Part shown: positions 37,168 to 47,591 of the stretch, piece after piece
Position numbering within the stretch: position 1 is the stretch's first letter
How the letters are laid out: each line of letters begins with the position of its first letter
Notes under the pieces: model-generated
What the model was told of the DNA's origin: nothing
Seen by the model: the letters and a program-made list of their open reading frames with translations, nothing else
The model's database searches: none
DNA from: Ficedula albicollis
Taxonomy: Eukaryota > Chordata > Aves > Passeriformes > Muscicapidae
Assembly: GCF_000247815.1 (NCBI RefSeq)
Contig: NC_021674.1
Location: 28,708,901 to 28,772,900, forward strand
DNA length: 64,000 nt
Direction: 5' to 3'
Translations under genes and position numbers: made by a program

Positions 37168-37440
37168 AGATGCACCAGGGGAGATTTAGATTGGGCATCA
37201 GGAGGAATTTCTTCAAGAAAAGGGTTGTTAACCATTCACCAGGGGAGATTTAGATTGGGCATCAGGAGGAATTTCTTCAAGAAAAGGGTTGTTAACCATT
37301 GGGACAGACTGCCCAGAGAGGAGGCACCATCACCATCTCTGGAGGTGTTCAAGAAATCTCTGGACATGGTACTCAGTGCCATGGTCTAGTCGACAAGGCG
37401 GTGATTAGTCAGAGGTTGGATAATCAATGACATTTATGAT
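37168..37440 (+). mobile_element. CR1 LINE 3' UTR fragment, plus strand
   Basis: GGGGAGATTTAGATTGGGCA, GGGACAGACTGCCCAGAGAG, CTCTGGAGGTGTTCAAGAAA, CAGTGCCATGGTCTAGT and GAGGTTGGATAATCAATGA follow the order of the CR1 3' UTR. The terminal octamer tail is missing or decayed. The fragment is about 270 bp and includes a 64-bp tandem duplication. Confidence 0.9.
37173..37300. repeat. Tandem duplication, 64-bp unit, inside CR1
   Basis: CACCAGGGGAGATTTAGATT starts copies at 37173 and 37237. I see no mismatch between them. A single CR1 would contain this segment once, so the duplication happened after insertion. Confidence 0.93.
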
Positions 37441-38016
37441 TTCCCAGTATAGATGTTTCATGGATGGCTATACCCTCTACTCTTCAGAGTTTCTCTGCCA
37501 GCATTTAGGTGCAGTGCTGCGTCAGTCAGTGCACATTTCGATCAGTCACTGTGCTTGACACAAACCCTTCCAGAATGGGGAGATTTGGGAGTGAAGATGG
37601 AGAAACGGGTCAGCTCCTGGAGAACTGCTTAAATCTGGAAGGGAAAACACGAAAACAGAGTTGAAAGTCCTGGATAGAGCAGGTAACTGTACACAGGTAC
37701 TGTTACATTACAGTGCAGTAATGGGAGTATTTACTGGTTTGGCATAAAAAAAGCAGGAGTGGCAGGACCTTGTTGAGTGAAACCAAATATGAATGATTTA
37801 GAATCTGGGGAGCTTGTCGTCTCCTGCCTTGTTTGCTGCTGTTACCCTTGGCAGATTCATCCAATAGCAAGGCTGAGTGTGAACTCCAAAAATGAGAAAG
37901 GCCACCAAATACAGCCACTGCCAAGCACACAGTGGACAGAGAGTAGATGCCTTTATCAGCACCCACACAAGCACAATCAGCACTTGAACCCACCACAGCC
38001 CGATCCTGCTCCTGCT
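37441..38016. other. Unique non-coding sequence
   Basis: No recognisable gene or element. Confidence 0.5.
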
Positions 38017-38168
38017 TGCCAGCTCACCAAGACTTTCCAAATGGCCATATAGACACCCCAGCTTGACTGATTTAAAGACACACAAACCAGGCTGCCAGCT
38101 CACCAAGACTTTCCAAATGGCCATGTAGACACCCCAGCTTGACTGATTTTAAGACACACAAACCAGGT
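38017..38168. repeat. Tandem duplication, 76-bp unit
   Basis: TGCCAGCTCACCAAGAC starts copies at 38017 and 38093. Two mismatches (CCATATAG/CCATGTAG, ATTTAAAG/ATTTTAAG) give about 97% identity. Confidence 0.92.
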
Positions 38169-38397
38169 ATTAAGTCCATCCACAATCCCACCTGTTTATC
38201 CCAGATCCTGTCCTGGGTTTTTTAGTTTTTGGTCTCCAAATCACTGGCTAATACAACTTGAAGTTTAGTAGCAAATCACGTACATATTGCCCTATTCATA
38301 TCCAGAAAATGGAACAAAGTTAACAAAATGGAAATAGAATTTTAAGAGGCAATAAGACAGACAATACTGTTGTGATTAGGTAAGTGCACTGACTGGT

Positions 38398-38513
38398 ATC
38401 TTGCTTACTCATGCTCAATCATATTTATCCTTCTTCGTCTGCTTTTTCTCACATTATCTTGCTTACTCATGCTCAATCATATTTATCCTTCTTCGTCTGC
38501 TTTTTCTCACATG
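38398..38513. repeat. Tandem duplication, 58-bp unit
   Basis: ATCTTGCTTACTCATGCTC starts identical copies at 38398 and 38456. It lies only about 8 bp upstream of the 537-bp duplication. Confidence 0.92.
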
Positions 38514-38520
38514 TGTATTC

Positions 38521-39057
38521 TGATCACAGAGGAGAAAAGGTTGACATTTTGGAGTTTACTGAGGCAAAATTCATTATGAAGCTGCTCAATAGTTTTTTTG
38601 AGTTATATTTTAAGTCATCAAGTATTAATAAAGAAAAATGGACAGGATATTATGCACAGTTCATTAGAAATTATTGCCTTCTGAAGTAATTTAAGATGGA
38701 CAGTCCTAGACAGCACTGTTTTCTGCTATGGTAAGGCCAAGCAAGACCATTAATTAAAGTAAGTCAGGGTGTGTGTGGAACTATGTGCATATGCTTTTGA
38801 AAAGCAAAATAACTCTACATTGAACTTCCACCAGCTCATAAAAACAGAAAATTGTCAATATTAATAGCACTGTCAAGAAACCATGGGAAGAATTACAGAG
38901 ATAAAAGTGATGGAGGCAGCAGCATTATTACTTGCTGTGAAACTTTACTCCTGAATAGAACAAAGAGGTGGCTTGGCCATAGCAGGAGCTCGTGTGACAG
39001 CCCATGTGACAACAATATCAGTTTAAAATGGAAGAGTGGTAATTTGTTTTCTTGAGA
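38521..39057. repeat. 537-bp tandem duplication, copy 1
   Basis: This begins TGATCACAGAGGAGAAAAGG and is about 99.6% identical to the next 537 bp. Differences seen are AACAATATC/AACAGTATC and AAAATGGAAG/AAAATAGAAG. It contains no recognisable gene or element. Confidence 0.95.
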
Positions 39058-39594
39058 TGATCACAGAGGAGAAAAGGTTGACATTTTGGAGTTTACTGAG
39101 GCAAAATTCATTATGAAGCTGCTCAATAGTTTTTTTGAGTTATATTTTAAGTCATCAAGTATTAATAAAGAAAAATGGACAGGATATTATGCACAGTTCA
39201 TTAGAAATTATTGCCTTCTGAAGTAATTTAAGATGGACAGTCCTAGACAGCACTGTTTTCTGCTATGGTAAGGCCAAGCAAGACCATTAATTAAAGTAAG
39301 TCAGGGTGTGTGTGGAACTATGTGCATATGCTTTTGAAAAGCAAAATAACTCTACATTGAACTTCCACCAGCTCATAAAAACAGAAAATTGTCAATATTA
39401 ATAGCACTGTCAAGAAACCATGGGAAGAATTACAGAGATAAAAGTGATGGAGGCAGCAGCATTATTACTTGCTGTGAAACTTTACTCCTGAATAGAACAA
39501 AGAGGTGGCTTGGCCATAGCAGGAGCTCGTGTGACAGCCCATGTGACAACAGTATCAGTTTAAAATAGAAGAGTGGTAATTTGTTTTCTTGAGA
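39058..39594. repeat. 537-bp tandem duplication, copy 2
   Basis: Direct copy of the preceding 537 bp. Homology stops at TTGAGAT, after which copy 2 runs into unique sequence with a long T-run. Confidence 0.95.
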
Positions 39595-39603
39595 TATATG
39601 TGT

Positions 39604-39624
39604 TGTTTTTTTTTTTTTTTTTTG
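39604..39624. repeat. Poly(T) run of about 20
   Basis: A near-pure T-run directly follows the end of the 537-bp duplication. Confidence 0.85.
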
Positions 39625-41807
39625 ACAAAGAAGACAATATTGGAAAGATGTCCACAAGAGTTCACGAGAGTTGAAAGATTTTTTGACCTTCCATCAGTTT
39701 CATTTTATAGAATCAGGGAACTTTTCACCATGGGTGCTTCCTCCTCTTTCCTCTTCTACACTTAGTCATAAAATGCTTCTTGGAGCCTCACCAGAACATG
39801 AATGATCATATTGCATAAGGCAAAATACTGCCAATATTTTTATCACTTTACTTGCGTTCGAAGCATATCAAGCATACTAATTAAGACATTCTACAGAGAA
39901 GCTGTAAAACAACCCAATGCACTTACAATCTGTCTTATTATAGCATACAGTGGGTCAACCAGATAATAAACAAGGAAAGATCAATTGTAGCTGTTGGGAG
40001 TATTGGATAAGGCTTATGTTCAGGCTTGGATAAAGTTCTGGGGCATTGACATTTTTCCAGGAATTCATTAGGCTAAGTTCCATGCCGGAGTCAGTCGAGC
40101 AGCTTCACTGAAATCAGCTCTCAGCAGCAGCCAATGGAGCCAGGGAATATAATGGACCTTTAGCTCAGGTGTGCCTCTGACTGCTGGTTCTGGGGGTGCA
40201 GTAATCAGATAGTGCTGCAGGAAAGAAAGCAGACTGTCAGTAAGTAGTGATTTTAACAATTCTTGTGGGCAGTCATCTGGTCACAAGAGGCGCAGTGGTG
40301 TTTCTGTGTCAATGCCTTGTGTTGTAGGTGCGGCTGAGGACATGTGGCAGGGGCTCATGAAATAGCTGGCACTGTCTGCCTGTGGCTAGGCACTGTGTTA
40401 GGCCAGAGGAGTGCTACAAGCTCCCAGCAACAGGGGAACATCATTACATCTTCCAGGAATTTCTAAAAAATTGTTAATTATTAGGTTAATTAGCTAGCTA
40501 AGAGGAGGTGAAGAGCATTATCCTTTGCAGCTGAACATGTGGCACTGACTTGTAAATCACAAGTTTTTGCCTTTTTAAGGAAACAAGACTTAATGTACTA
40601 AATGTGAGATCCGTTCCCCTATGTGACTTAAACTCACTAGGGAGTGGTGAGTAAGTGTGTGGGGAGTAGGCTCAAGACACTGAAGTGAGTTCCTAAATAG
40701 AATAAAAATTTGTGGGGGCTTTCTCAGCTCCAAATTCCAGGTGGAAGAGAAATCATTCATGCTGCGAATTCCCATAAGGTGTCACATACACATATATGTA
40801 GAATGTTCCTAGCAGAGCTGGCGCCAGGGACACAAGAATCCCATGCAGTGCAGCAGTCTGAAAGAGCCCAACCTTTGTTTGCCTCTGGGCTCCTGGGATA
40901 ACTTCTGTGCCTGTTCAGTGAACTGTTGTTGGAAACTGAACTGGAATAACTTTGGATTTTCTGAGGAAGCTAGGTAGGGAGGCATTTTTTTCAGGTCAGT
41001 TAGTACTGAAACTTTCTATTTTGGCATCTTCTTGGAGTTTTAGGTTCGCCCAATAAAGATTCATGCAGGGAGGAGGACAGTGGTTGGTTGACTCAACTCT
41101 ATTTTGCTAGCCAAGCAAGCAACTTTCCCTAGTCCTCTTCCAAAAGCAGGCTAGCCACAGGCCAAATTATTCTTACAACAGTTGTATCTTTAGAGATTGA
41201 CCTTAGCTAAGATGAGAGAGAGGTGAGCCTTTGGGGAAGAGCTTGAGGAGCAGAAAAACATGCTTTCTTCTAGAAGGTGATCTGAGTAATCAGTTACTCA
41301 CTGCTCTCCCCTCACTTTCCTACATGCAAGTGCACTTTCTTTACTCTTTTCCCACCAGGCTGCTGAAGGCTTGCAGCAAATCTTCAATGGATAGCTTGCA
41401 GTTCTGATGACTTCCCACATTATTTGGAAACTAAATGTCTTTCAAAATGCTGGCTTACAATATTAGAATTATTCAGTCTTCTCCCTCCTGTCTGCTCAAA
41501 CATCTTTCAGTGTTCAGAAGCAATTTCCCCCACATCCCATTCCAGCTACCAGGTAATCTGTTCATTTTCTCAATTTGCCCAGTGGAAACACTGCTAGTGT
41601 TTCTGAACAACAGTTTTGCTGTTGTGTCTGCAGTTACTGACTGTGAGAGCAGCTGTATGAAGTGTCCCAGGTATGAACCAACACCAAGGGCTAAGGGACG
41701 TCTGAAAGCTAAGGAGCTAAAATATGACTCTACTTTGAAATACTGTTGTGAAAATAACACCTTCTCACCCAGCATTTTGCCACTTGTTGGGGTTGCACAA
41801 AGGAGCT
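39625..41807. other. Unique non-coding sequence
   Basis: No gene or transposon is recognised. 39840-40010 has a CpG-containing AT-rich block that could be conserved. AT-rich TTAATTAGCTAGCTAA at about 40485-40500 is a small palindromic patch. Open frames at 41435-41809 and 41473-41775 oppose each other and lack signatures. Confidence 0.5.
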
Positions 41808-42062
41808 GAGGTTCTGGAGGTCATCTACTCAAATAGGGCCACCTGCACTGCTGCCTAGGACCATTCCAGATGGCTTCAGAACATCTCCAGGGATGGAGTC
41901 CCTGTGACATTGCTGGGCAACATGTTCTACTACCTGGACATCTTCACAGTGAAAGTGTTTCCCGATGCTCAGGTGGAGACTCCAGTGTTTCAGTTTGTGC
42001 CCATTGCTTTTAGTCCTGTCCCCCTGGGCACCACGAAAAAAGAGTCTGTTTTTTAATTTAGT
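41808..42062 (-). mobile_element. CR1 LINE 3' UTR fragment, minus strand
   Basis: On the plus strand the complement of a CR1 3' region is visible: GAGGTCATCTACTCAAATAG, GGGCCACCTGCACTGCTGCC, CATCTCCAGGGATGGAGTCC, GTTTCAGTTTGTGCCCATTG and CCTGGGCACCACG. The text fits a different CR1 subfamily from the copy at 24 kb. It is truncated at about 42060 and holds no open frame of interest. Confidence 0.9.
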
Positions 42063-43541
42063 TTGCTCTGACTTCACTCATAAAATTTGAGAAAGATGTC
42101 CTGAAAGTAAATTATCTAAGATATCAAGATGCTCAGTAGGATTTATCTTAAAATCCCTTGTCTGAGACGAGACACTTCCTCCACATAGCAAGCAGTTCAG
42201 AGGGAAGGCTTCACCATCTTCAGTACCCTTTGCTGCACTGCTAAGAAATAAGGGTTATAATGTCCTCAATATATCACCATTAAGAAACACACTGTTACTG
42301 TGTGGGTTCCTGGAGACATCAGCTCCTAATGAACTTTATTCTCTCTCAAACTCAAAGTGCAAAGATCAGTAAACAATCTGAAATTACTCAGTGCTGCTTG
42401 TCCACAGCAACCACTGCATGTCAAAGCTTTTTTTTGAAAAGGTTTTTGCGTGCTCTCACGGTGAATTATTTACCTTGCTTTGCACTTTAAATATACACTT
42501 TGAGGTTTGAAGCACTCATTGCTTTGCCAAGGGTCCTGTTTGACTTTTGCTTCTGTTGTTATATTCTGTTGTTATAACCTTATTTCTGCCTGCTCCTTAT
42601 CCAGAGTGGCAGGGACCTGGCATCTCTCATGACTGGCTTATGCTTGGTGTTTGTTTCAGGCAAGATCTGTTTTCTGTCAAATTCACTGTGTGCCATTGGC
42701 CATGGTGAAATGCCAAGGTCAAATCTCTTCCCATGTATTTTATCTATCATGTAATCCTCTTTGAGAAAGCACTATTACACTGATTAAGGGGTTATACAAT
42801 GCTCATAAATCTTCCATTTCTCTGTTTGCACTTGATAAATTGGGCTTGGCCATCACTGGAGGGGCAGATGGACTGCCAAGTGCAAAACACCCATCCTGAA
42901 GGCAGCATCTAAGGCAGCATGGATTTGAAGGTGGCCAAAATCATAATTCATGCAAAATAACCTCCTTGGATGCTTCAGCTCTTGTAGCTACTCCTAAAAG
43001 GCTGCCAGTTTGCTTAGCTGTACCTAGCAATGCATATCTTGATAAATCCAGCTCCAGACAAGGCAGCCTACTGGGGTCTGGAGGGAACCTCTAATGTGGC
43101 TTTCTCTGGCAGCTCTGCGAGCAGCCCAGCCAGGCTGACAATAGCCCAGCAGACTTGCTCACTCTTGTGTGCATGCACAACAAATAAAATCTGTTCTGGT
43201 AGTCCTGCAAGAGGAGAATTCAGACATTTGCATCCCCTTTGCATCATTTTTGCATTCTTTTTGACCCTAGTAAACATGATGCCAGGCATAGCAAACAACT
43301 TCATTATTATTCTCAAAGGCAGAAAATTGAATATCAAAGAGTATTGGCAGTTATATGAAAAGGTTTTTCACTGACCCTTTCTTGTGAATTACAAGATTCC
43401 TGGTTATTTAGCAGGTGAAATAAACTAAACCAACCTCTTTCTGTAAATAATTTTTTATTATGTGAAAGCAGTATTTTTCAGGAAAATATGAGATTCTTCC
43501 TCTTCCTCTCCTTTTGCAATAGTATAGGTAAGACCTATAGG
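42063..43541. other. Unique non-coding sequence
   Basis: No recognised gene or element. A minor direct repeat of CTGTTGTTATA words lies near 42551-42576. Opposing open frames at 43030-43374 and 43068-43337 have no signature. Confidence 0.5.
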
Positions 43542-43865
43542 TTAGACCCTCCACTAAATATCTCAGGCCAATGAAACAATTCTCTTATATTTAATTACTC
43601 CCTTTCTCCAAGTATTTTTAAGCTGTCTAAATCTAGGATTCAGGCATAGTGAAAATATTTTATAAGGGATTCTTCGGTTTCTTTCCCTTGTCTTCTGCTA
43701 AGCTTAGACCCTCCACTAAATATCTCAGGCCAATGAAACAATTCTCTTATATTTAATTACTCCCTTTCTCCAAGTATTTTTAAGCTGTCTAAATCTAGGA
43801 TTCAGGCATAGTGAAAATATTTTATAAGGGATTCTTTAGTTTCTTTCCCTTGTCTTCTGCTAAGC
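43542..43865. repeat. Tandem duplication, 162-bp unit
   Basis: TTAGACCCTCCACTAAATAT starts copies at 43542 and 43704. The only difference I see is TTCGG versus TTTAG: both bases of a CpG are changed to TpA in copy 2. Identity is about 99%. Confidence 0.94.
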
Positions 43866-43887
43866 TGCAGTATTGTTCCTTTCTTCA

Positions 43888-44069
43888 CTTTCTGGACTAC
43901 AAGTTTAACAGTACTCCATCCATAGAAACAAAGTTTTTGGGCTATTTGTCCATTGCACTTGATCAGAGGGCACCTTTCTGGACTACAAGTTTAACAGTAC
44001 TCCATGTTCCCTTCACCATAGAAACAAAGTTTTTGGGCTATCTGTCCATTGCACTTGATCAGAGGGCAA
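43888..44069. repeat. Tandem duplication with 10-bp length difference
   Basis: Copies at 43888-43973 (86 bp) and 43974-44069 (96 bp) share CTTTCTGGACTACAAG and GGCTAT.TGTCCATTGC. Copy 2 has ten extra bases, GTTCCCTTCA, between ACTCCAT and CCATAG, plus one T/C difference. It follows the 162-bp duplication after only 22 bp. Confidence 0.92.
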
Positions 44070-44720
44070 TGATCAGAGAATATTCATTGGTATTGCAACT
44101 GATTACTTTCTAGCCTTGCTTGTAGTTTTCTGTATAAAACATCACTGTTGACTCTTGCAAGCACTCAAATTCTCACTCTAATATAAAAAACATAGCAATA
44201 GGACAAGAAAAACACATCTTTCTGGCCACTGTCAATATCTGATCTAGGTTCCAGTGGCTGGGCTGTTTGTTCATATGCATCTCCATTGGGGAAAAAAACC
44301 AAATATAAGTCTTGGCAGGACAAAGGCAGTGATATAAAGAATGTATGTACAGTATGATGCTTAGTATGGTTGCAGCAAGAATTCTCTTTCCTATAGTGTG
44401 CCCAGGAGAAGATTTTTGATTTCACAGTTCAAACATTAGAACATGACTTTTTGAAACATAATTTCAGATTTTGATGAACAACAAATACTTGCACGCAGCT
44501 CTGCAGTTGGTTCCAATTTCACCTAAACCAACAATGTGTCACAGATGTTATTTGGTTTCTTGCTGAACACCTCTGGTTTTTCACATGAAGGTGCTTTGCA
44601 GCATAATCTCATGTCTTGATATGATGCTTATTAGGAGCTGTACTTGTATAGAATCTCCTTGGAATGTAGGTGAGATCAAGTTTATGAGGACAGCTTTTAA
44701 GTGGAGTCGAGATTTCAGTG
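44070..44720. other. Unique non-coding sequence
   Basis: No recognisable gene, RNA or transposon. Confidence 0.5.
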
Positions 44721-44818
44721 GATTGGGTTTGAGTGCACATTTTAGAAACAAACAAAAAAAAGACTAAATCGATTGGGTTTGAGTGCACATTTTAGAAACA
44801 AAAAAAAAAAAGGACTAA
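44721..44818. repeat. Tandem duplication, 50-bp unit
   Basis: GATTGGGTTTGAGTGCACAT starts copies at 44721 and 44771. They differ only within the A-run near the end (ACAAACAAAA versus ACAAAAAAAA and AGACTA/AGGACTA). Confidence 0.9.
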
Positions 44819-44829
44819 GTATTGTTAGA

Positions 44830-44959
44830 GTTTAATATGCCAGAATATTTATTATCAGCTTGCTAGATTATACCTCTACATAGTACATAGGAAGGTTTAA
44901 TATGCCAGAATATTTATTATCAGCTTACTAGATTATACCTCCACATAGTACATAGGAAA
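44830..44959. repeat. Tandem duplication, 65-bp unit
   Basis: GTTTAATATGCCAGAATAT starts copies at 44830 and 44895. Two transitions (CTTGCTAG/CTTACTAG, CTCTACA/CTCCACA) give about 97% identity. It lies 12 bp after the 50-bp duplication. Confidence 0.92.
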
Positions 44960-46754
44960 AGCCAAGAAAAATCTCTGTCTGGTGATGTATGGAGATACTG
45001 TGTATGTTCAGGATGCATATATAAACAGGTAATGCCTTAAGAGTGCAGTATTCCAGTCTATGCTAAACCACATTGTTTTCCTGTGTTAGGAAATCCACTG
45101 ATACTCCTACTTAGGCAGGTGCTTCAATATTTATATTTACTTCTGTCACAGCCTTTCCTCAATTTGCCCGTTACTCAAACAGTGGATAGAAGTAATCTGA
45201 ACTTTGCAGATGTCCTTCAATTTTTATTAATTTAAGTGGAATAAATGAGGCCAACCTGAGTGATGATAAAGAGTGCTTCCTCTGGTGATCCACTTTTTTT
45301 TGTCTAACCCTGTAAGACCACTAATGTGTCTGGCAATCCATGAAGGGGTAATTCCAAAAAGACTTGCAGAATTTCTGGATCTGCTAATCCAAATTCTTCC
45401 TTTGTTCAGCCATCTGACAGTCTAAGACCTGTACCTCAAGAGAGATTTCATTTTAGGAGCTCTACAGCCCTGCATTCTCACTTGTAGAGTCACACAGAGC
45501 CCTGCCTGCTGCCATTGACAAAGCCAGAAAAGTGTAACAATAGCTAAGAGGTGGTCAATGTTTTTAAGAGGTAAAAGAATCATGTACACTTATGTTCTGC
45601 TAAACACCTTTGAGAAACCAAAATGCTCTGTGCAAAACCCTACTTTGAGAGTCATTCTTCCAAAAGAGAACCTGAGAACAAAGCATCATTCTATCCCAAG
45701 GGAGATTCTGTGCTTCTGGTCTTTGTTTAGGCTGGCTTGGTGTTTGCACTGAAAGGAAAGGAAGAAGCAGTGCATGCAATTCTGTGTTGGCTTGCTGTGT
45801 TAATATCTGCAACAGTGATTAATGTCTGTTGTCACATATTCCCACAAGGAATAGCATCCCAGACAGTGAACCTCAGAAAGAGCCAGGAAGCTTTTGACAT
45901 TCCTGTTCAAAGACTTTGGCATTTTCTGTGCTGGCAGTGAACACAACATCCCTATATTTCAATTCTTTTCAGTCTGGAAAAAGTTAAATGAGCCTAGAAC
46001 AGCTGAGTGCTTGCAGACTTGTACTTTGTACCAAGTACTATCGGTCCACTGAGATTTGAGATTGTTTTTAGCACATCTGTCAGCATGTTCAGCTGGAGAT
46101 GAGTGTTAACTGGATATGTTCAAGGCAGTGTTACTGATCCATTTCGTGAGAGTTGAATCAAGCTCAGAGGTGAAAGAGAATTACCAATGTTTTCCCCTGT
46201 TCACACAGGCTGATGAGTAAATTTTCAGATAGAAAACTTCTGCATTTTCCTCTCTAGAAATTTACACCTCATTTTATCATACAATTTTCAAATATTCTTC
46301 ACATTAGTGTGTCTATGTGTATGATGGTGGCTTCTAATTCAAGCATGTGGCCTTCCTCTGCCCCATGCTTGATTTCTAGAAAATATCTGGGAACCCCCAT
46401 TTCTTGCTCTGTTGACAGTATCTTCACCTTGTCAAAAGTTGTCTCAGGCTTGAGAAAATGGTTAGATGGTGGGGATGCTGAGCAGGTGATTGAAATTGTT
46501 GTCCCTTTTGTGGTTCCTAAAAAAGATAGATGATCCATAGAGCAGCACATATACAGGAGGGTGTGCAAGGTAGAATAATTTATTGAGAGGAATATGGGGC
46601 TACAGTACAATGCTTTCTCTTTCAGTAATGACACTTCAAGAGACTTCCTAAGCTTTTGAAACCTAGTAATCATATTAAATTTGACTTATTATTATTTTTT
46701 GTGCTTATTATTCCAGAATATTACAATGCTTTGTTATACTTCAAAGTTCTGCTT
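44960..46754. other. Unique non-coding sequence
   Basis: Nothing recognised. Open frames at 46299-46673 on both strands have no family signature. Confidence 0.5.
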
Positions 46755-46829
46755 GTGGATCAGGGCAATCCCAAGCATGAGTACAGGCTTGGTGAAGAAT
46801 AGTTTGAAAGCAGCCCTGAGGATGAGTAC

Positions 46830-47012
46830 TTGGAGGTGCTGGTTGAAGAGAAGCTCAGCTTGGCCCATCAGTGTGCACTTGCAGCACAGAAAACCAACTA
46901 CATCCTGGGCTGCCCCAAGAGCAGTGTGACAAGCAGGTCGAGGGAGGGGATTTACTTTGCCTCTCTGCTCTGCCTTTGTGAGACCCCATGTAAAGTTTTG
47001 CATCCCATGTAA
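46830..47012 (+). pseudogene. CR1 ORF2 C-terminal remnant
   Basis: The frame reads QCALAAQKTNYILGCPKS, the same conserved block as in the 32-kb CR1. It is broken soon afterwards and covers only about 60 codons. Confidence 0.83.
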
Positions 47013-47112
47013 AAAGGATGCAGACCTATTTTAGTGGGTATGGAGAGGGGCCACAAAGGTGATGAGGCAGATGGAGCACCTCTGCTAGGAAAACAGGCTG
47101 AGAGAGCTGGGA

Positions 47113-47336
47113 CTCTTCTTCCTGGAGGACAGAAGGATCCAGGGAGACCTTTTAGCAGCTTTCAGTACCTAAAAGGGACCACAGGAGAGCTGGAGAGGGA
47201 CTTTTCACCAGAGCATGTAGTATCCTCTTCTTCCTGGAGGACAGAAGGATCCAGGGAGACCTTTTAGCAGCTTTCAGTACCTAAAAGGGACCACAGGAGA
47301 GCTGGAGAGGGACTTTTCACCAGAGCATGTAGTATC
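47113..47336. repeat. Tandem duplication, 112-bp unit, inside CR1
   Basis: CTCTTCTTCCTGGAGGACAG starts identical copies at 47113 and 47225. The CR1 frame around it shows that the segment should be present once. Confidence 0.93.
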
Positions 47337-47540
47337 AGGGTAAGGGGTAATGGCTTTAAACTGAAAGAGTGTAGTTTTAGATTACATATTACTGGAACAG
47401 GATGCCCAGAGAAGTTCTGAAAGCACCATCCCTGGCAGTGCTCAAGGCCAGGGTGGATGGAGCTCTGACCAGCCTCACCTAGTGGAAGGTGTCCCTGCCT
47501 ATGGCAGAAGGGTTGAAACCACATGACCTTAAATCCTCTT

Positions 47541-47591
47541 CCAAACCAAACCAAACCAAACCAAACCAAACCAAACCAAACCAAACCAAAC
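47541..47591. repeat. (CCAAA)10 pentanucleotide microsatellite
   Basis: Ten perfect CCAAA units directly follow CCTCTT, at the place where a CR1 3' UTR normally reads like CCTTCCAACCCAAACC. The array probably grew from this CR1 tail motif. Confidence 0.95.

Larger units (their letters stand above)
46755..47545 (+). mobile_element. CR1 LINE, 5'-truncated, plus strand
   Basis: The text follows CR1 ORF2 and 3' UTR in order: AGGGCAATCCCAAGCATGAG, GAAGAGAAGCTCAGCTTGGC, GAGAGAGCTGGGACTCTTCT, CCACAGGAGAGCTGGAGAGG, CACCATCCCTGGCAGTGCTC and GGAAGGTGTCCCTGCCTATG. The terminal octamer tail is replaced by a (CCAAA)10 array. A 112-bp tandem duplication lies inside. Confidence 0.94.

Noticed and set aside
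40068..40259. Possible exon around GCCGGAGTCAGTCGAGCAGC
   Set aside because: The open frame is short, has no conserved motif, and no convincing splice-site pair was found.
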